Source of the DNA: Pyronema omphalodes
Lineage: Eukaryota; Ascomycota; Pezizomycetes; Pezizales; Pyronemataceae
DNA: 64,000 nucleotides
Assembly (NCBI GenBank): GCA_024516155.1
Contig: JAJJXM010000057.1
Span: 248,001 to 312,000, forward strand
Reading direction: 5' to 3'
Below are positions 61,574 through 64,000 of this stretch, piece by piece. Position numbers and translations under genes: made by a program. Within the stretch, counting starts at the first letter, position 1; each line of letters begins with the position of its first letter. The notes under the pieces are model-generated. The model saw only the letters and a program-made list of their open reading frames with translations, had not been told where the DNA came from and made no database searches.

Positions 61574-64000
61574 CCTGTGTCTACTACACTCACGGCAGAT
61601 GTTCTGCTTTCCGCGCACTCTGCCTCTTCAGCTGACTCCATTTGGATTCTTGATTCCGGAGCCACACACCATTTCTGCAACAACTCCTCTCTGTTTGTTC
61701 CTTCCTCCCTTGCTTCCTGTCCTCCCGTTTCCATCAGACTGGGTGACAATTCCACAGTCAGCGCCTCTTCAAAAGGCACGATCTGTCTGTCAAACTCCCA
61801 TTCTGTCACAGCCCTTCTTGTTCCTGTTTTCCGTTTTTCTTTATTTTCTATTCCTCTATTTGACAAATGTGGCTGGTCCACAAAAATGTCTAACAATTGC
61901 TGCGTTGTCTCTGATACTACGGACACAACTGTTATCCTTGCTACGATGCAAGATGACCTTTATCGGTGGACCCAAGATGATCCCACCGTTTTAGTTACTA
62001 CACGCTCGGGTCGTGTTACGTCTACACCTACAACAGAAGCACAAGCCCCTGCACCTACTCCGGCACCGCTCTCCGAAATGCTTCCCCTAGAACGACCTCG
62101 ACCTGATAAACAGACCCTTCGAGTTTTAAATCGTCAGTTTCACCAATCCCAGTCCTCGAATTCTGCCCTCACGTGGCATCGGCGACTCGGACATTTACAT
62201 TTCGAGTCCTTGAAACACCTCCTAGGAAACAAAAACATCTCTGAGCGCGACATGCCTGACCACTGCGAACCTTGTGTCCTTGCCAAACAGCGCCAGTCTG
62301 TTATTCGAACTCCGACAACTCGCTCGACGATTCCTTTCGAACTAGTTCACTCGGATGTCTGTGGTCCTATGTCGACCACCTCCCTAGGGAAATCTCGATA
62401 CTACATTGTGTATATCGATGATTTCACTAGGTGGGTTAAGGTCTATTTCCTGAACTCAAAATCAACCGACTGTATACTGCCTGTCTTCCGGAAATTTCTG
62501 GCTTGGGTAAATAATCAAGGCTACACTGTCAAACATCTACGTTGTGACAATGGCACTGGTGAGTTTAACAACCAACAATTCCGTGATCTCCTGGATCTAG
62601 CGGGCATCTCGTTCGAACCCGCTCCTCCTTACACGCAGCATAAAAATGGTACCGCGGAGCGCATGATCCAGACTCTTAACACCAAGGCGCGCTGTATGCT
62701 TCTCGATTCACACCTACCGCATTTTCTCTGGGCCGAGGCCATCAATACCGCAGCATATCTACACTCGATTACTCCCTCTGCGTCTCTACCGAATTTTAAA
62801 TCTCCTGTTGAAACTCTTCGCGGTTCCTCTCCCCAGATCGACCACCTTCGCCGCTTCGGTTGTCTTGTCTATAAACACATCCCTCCGGCTCAGCGCACTG
62901 ACAGAAACTGGGGCCCTCGTTCGCTACCATGTGCAATGGTTGGATATGCACCCAACACAACGAAGATCTGGCGCATCTACGACTTCTCTACCAAGCGTAT
63001 TTGCCTTGCTTCAAGTGTTGTCTTTGTCGAAGACGTCAATGCGTTTGACTCTTCCACCCTGGTTTCGTCACAAGAACACTGTGAAATTCAAGCAGCTTTG
63101 GATCTCTTACCGGATCCGGCCAAAGATGAGGCAGAGGACATTTTGATGGCAGACTCAGGGCAGCCCACAGAAAGTATGTTTCCGCATGTTTTCCCTTTTT
63201 CCCCCCTTTTTCCGTTTCTCTTTCCGTTCTTCTTTCCGCTTTTTCGTTCTTTCTTTTCCTCCGTCCTCTGTCCACCCCTCGCTCCCGTGTCTGACCTACC
63301 ACTCCCCGAATGGTTCGGTGCTCAATTCAGTTGTGTAATAAAAACTTGTGCGCTTGGAGGACGCAGGCTCTTAGAGCCACATCTCTCATCATTCCGTTCC
63401 GTGTTTTCCGTTTACTTTCTGCTTTCTCAAAAGTCTTTCTTCAAGAACTTCCCCTCTACGAGAGAAGAGGTGCTCAGCTTGTCTGATTTAAAGTTTCACT
63501 TCTGTTTCCTTCCGTAATTTTTTCGAGCCTAAGTTTCTTGTTCTGCTCTTCACCTTTAACACTGTTCTAATCTTGCCATTTAGGTGATTGCCCAGTCGTG
63601 CAGGTGGTCACCTCCGCTCCTGCTCCCAAAAGAGACAACACTGAAAATGCGAAATTCTACACCGATGTCGTTTCTTCAGAACAACAAGCCTCGCTGTTTC
63701 TATCGAACTTCGTAAAATCAATGACTATTGAAGACACTGATGTCGATGACCCCGAATGCTCCGCTTATGCTGACTGCGACCCTCTCACATATAATGCTGC
63801 CATTAACAGTCCGGATAGTGAGCATTGGAAGGCTGCGATGCAACAGGAATGGGATTCTCTTCTCGAAAATCAAACCTTCCAAGCTTTTGCCGGCTCCACC
63901 CTCTCACCTGCTTCGTCTAGTTCTCCGCAAACAGATACCCCCATATCTCTCCCGTTCGGATGCAAGTCACTTAAATGCAGATGGATCTACAAGACGAAAC
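61571..64000 (+). CDS. pol: Copia pol: protease, integrase, start of RT, with a probable intron
   Basis: Exon part 1 (61571-63173): protease WILDSGATHHFCNN; GAG-pre-integrase and zinc finger (WHRRLGHLHFESLKHLL ... CEPCVLAK); integrase core with HSDVCGP, RCDNGTGEF and NGTAERMIQTLN; then FGCLVYKHIP and the VGYAPNTTKIWRIYD block. Part 2 (63584-64000, open to the window end): Asp/Glu-rich linker, then the reverse transcriptase start YNAAINSPDSEHWKAAMQQE, WDSLLENQTF and KCRWIYKTK. The parts join in frame only if 63174-63583 is spliced out. The unspliced frame runs on 114 codons to a TAA at 63515-63517 through Phe/Pro-rich sequence unlike any pol. Confidence 0.9.
63174..63583 (+). other. Probable spliceosomal intron in copia pol (410 bases)
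   Basis: Donor GTATGT directly after integrase-end coding sequence, strongly T/C-rich interior, TTCTAATC branch-like site ~20 bases before the acceptor, and a CCATTTAG acceptor. Its removal restores one frame across integrase and reverse transcriptase. Confidence 0.75.

Larger units (their letters stand above)
60354..64000 (+). mobile_element. Ty1/copia retrotransposon, 5' part (continues past the window)
   Basis: Order: 5' LTR end, primer site, gag, protease, integrase, then the start of reverse transcriptase. Every coding block is open. The LTR starts somewhere at or after ~60367 (a TGTGGGCTAGGG is one candidate) and its end is set by the primer site at 60502; without the 3' LTR the left boundary is not fixed. 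Confidence 0.92.

Overview
The window reads as nuclear DNA of a filamentous ascomycete (Pezizomycotina; the class is not resolved). The spliced genes have short GT-AG introns, mostly 50-70 bases. The gene set is fungal or general eukaryotic: ornithine carbamoyltransferase, asparagine synthetase, proteasome ATPase Rpt4, sphingolipid delta-4 desaturase, a VAP/Scs2 protein, a UBA/UBX protein, CFIm25 and a METTL25-like methyltransferase. The mobile elements are fungal types: a chromodomain Ty3 element, Tad/CgT1-like LINEs and a Ty1/copia element.

Bases 1-31,200 are a gene-bearing block. In order it holds the 3' end of ornithine carbamoyltransferase (+), a large single-exon protein with a proline-rich N-terminus and five evenly spaced Cys modules (+), a repeat-rich 6 kb gap with a ~900-base nonamer satellite, asparagine synthetase (+, 7 exons), Rpt4 (-, 5 exons), a dihydroceramide desaturase (+, 4 exons), a simple-repeat-rich gap, VAP (-, 7 exons), a UBX protein (+, 4 exons), an ankyrin-like gene relic (-), CFIm25 (-, 4 exons) and a METTL25-like protein (+, 2 exons). 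The last two are divergent and share a ~360-base promoter interval.

Bases 31,200-43,900 are gene-poor and partly CpG-depleted. They hold decayed LINE ORF1 sequence, tandem repeats and one possible three-exon orphan gene at 41,164-42,624.

Bases 43,900-59,100 are a nest of transposons. A plus-strand LINE (LINE-A) is cut twice. A nearly intact chromodomain Ty3/gypsy element (44,772-51,046; identical 562-base LTR lengths, five differences, 5-base target duplication) sits inside its ORF1. A ~6 kb minus-strand LINE (LINE-B, 52,003-58,045; 16-base target duplication) sits exactly at its ORF1/ORF2 junction. The gypsy element shows a textbook -1 frameshift signal between gag and pol and a self-complementary primer site.

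Bases 59,100-64,000 hold a ~50-base tandem array carrying telomere-like motifs, a two-exon Myb/SANT-like gene and the 5' part of a Ty1/copia element that runs off the window. The copia element is the most interesting object. Its primer site matches the anticodon arm of initiator tRNA-Met. Its gag and pol are in one frame, separated by a single UGA that also lies inside a candidate 51-base intron. Its pol is interrupted between integrase and reverse transcriptase by a 410-base segment with every hallmark of a spliceosomal intron.
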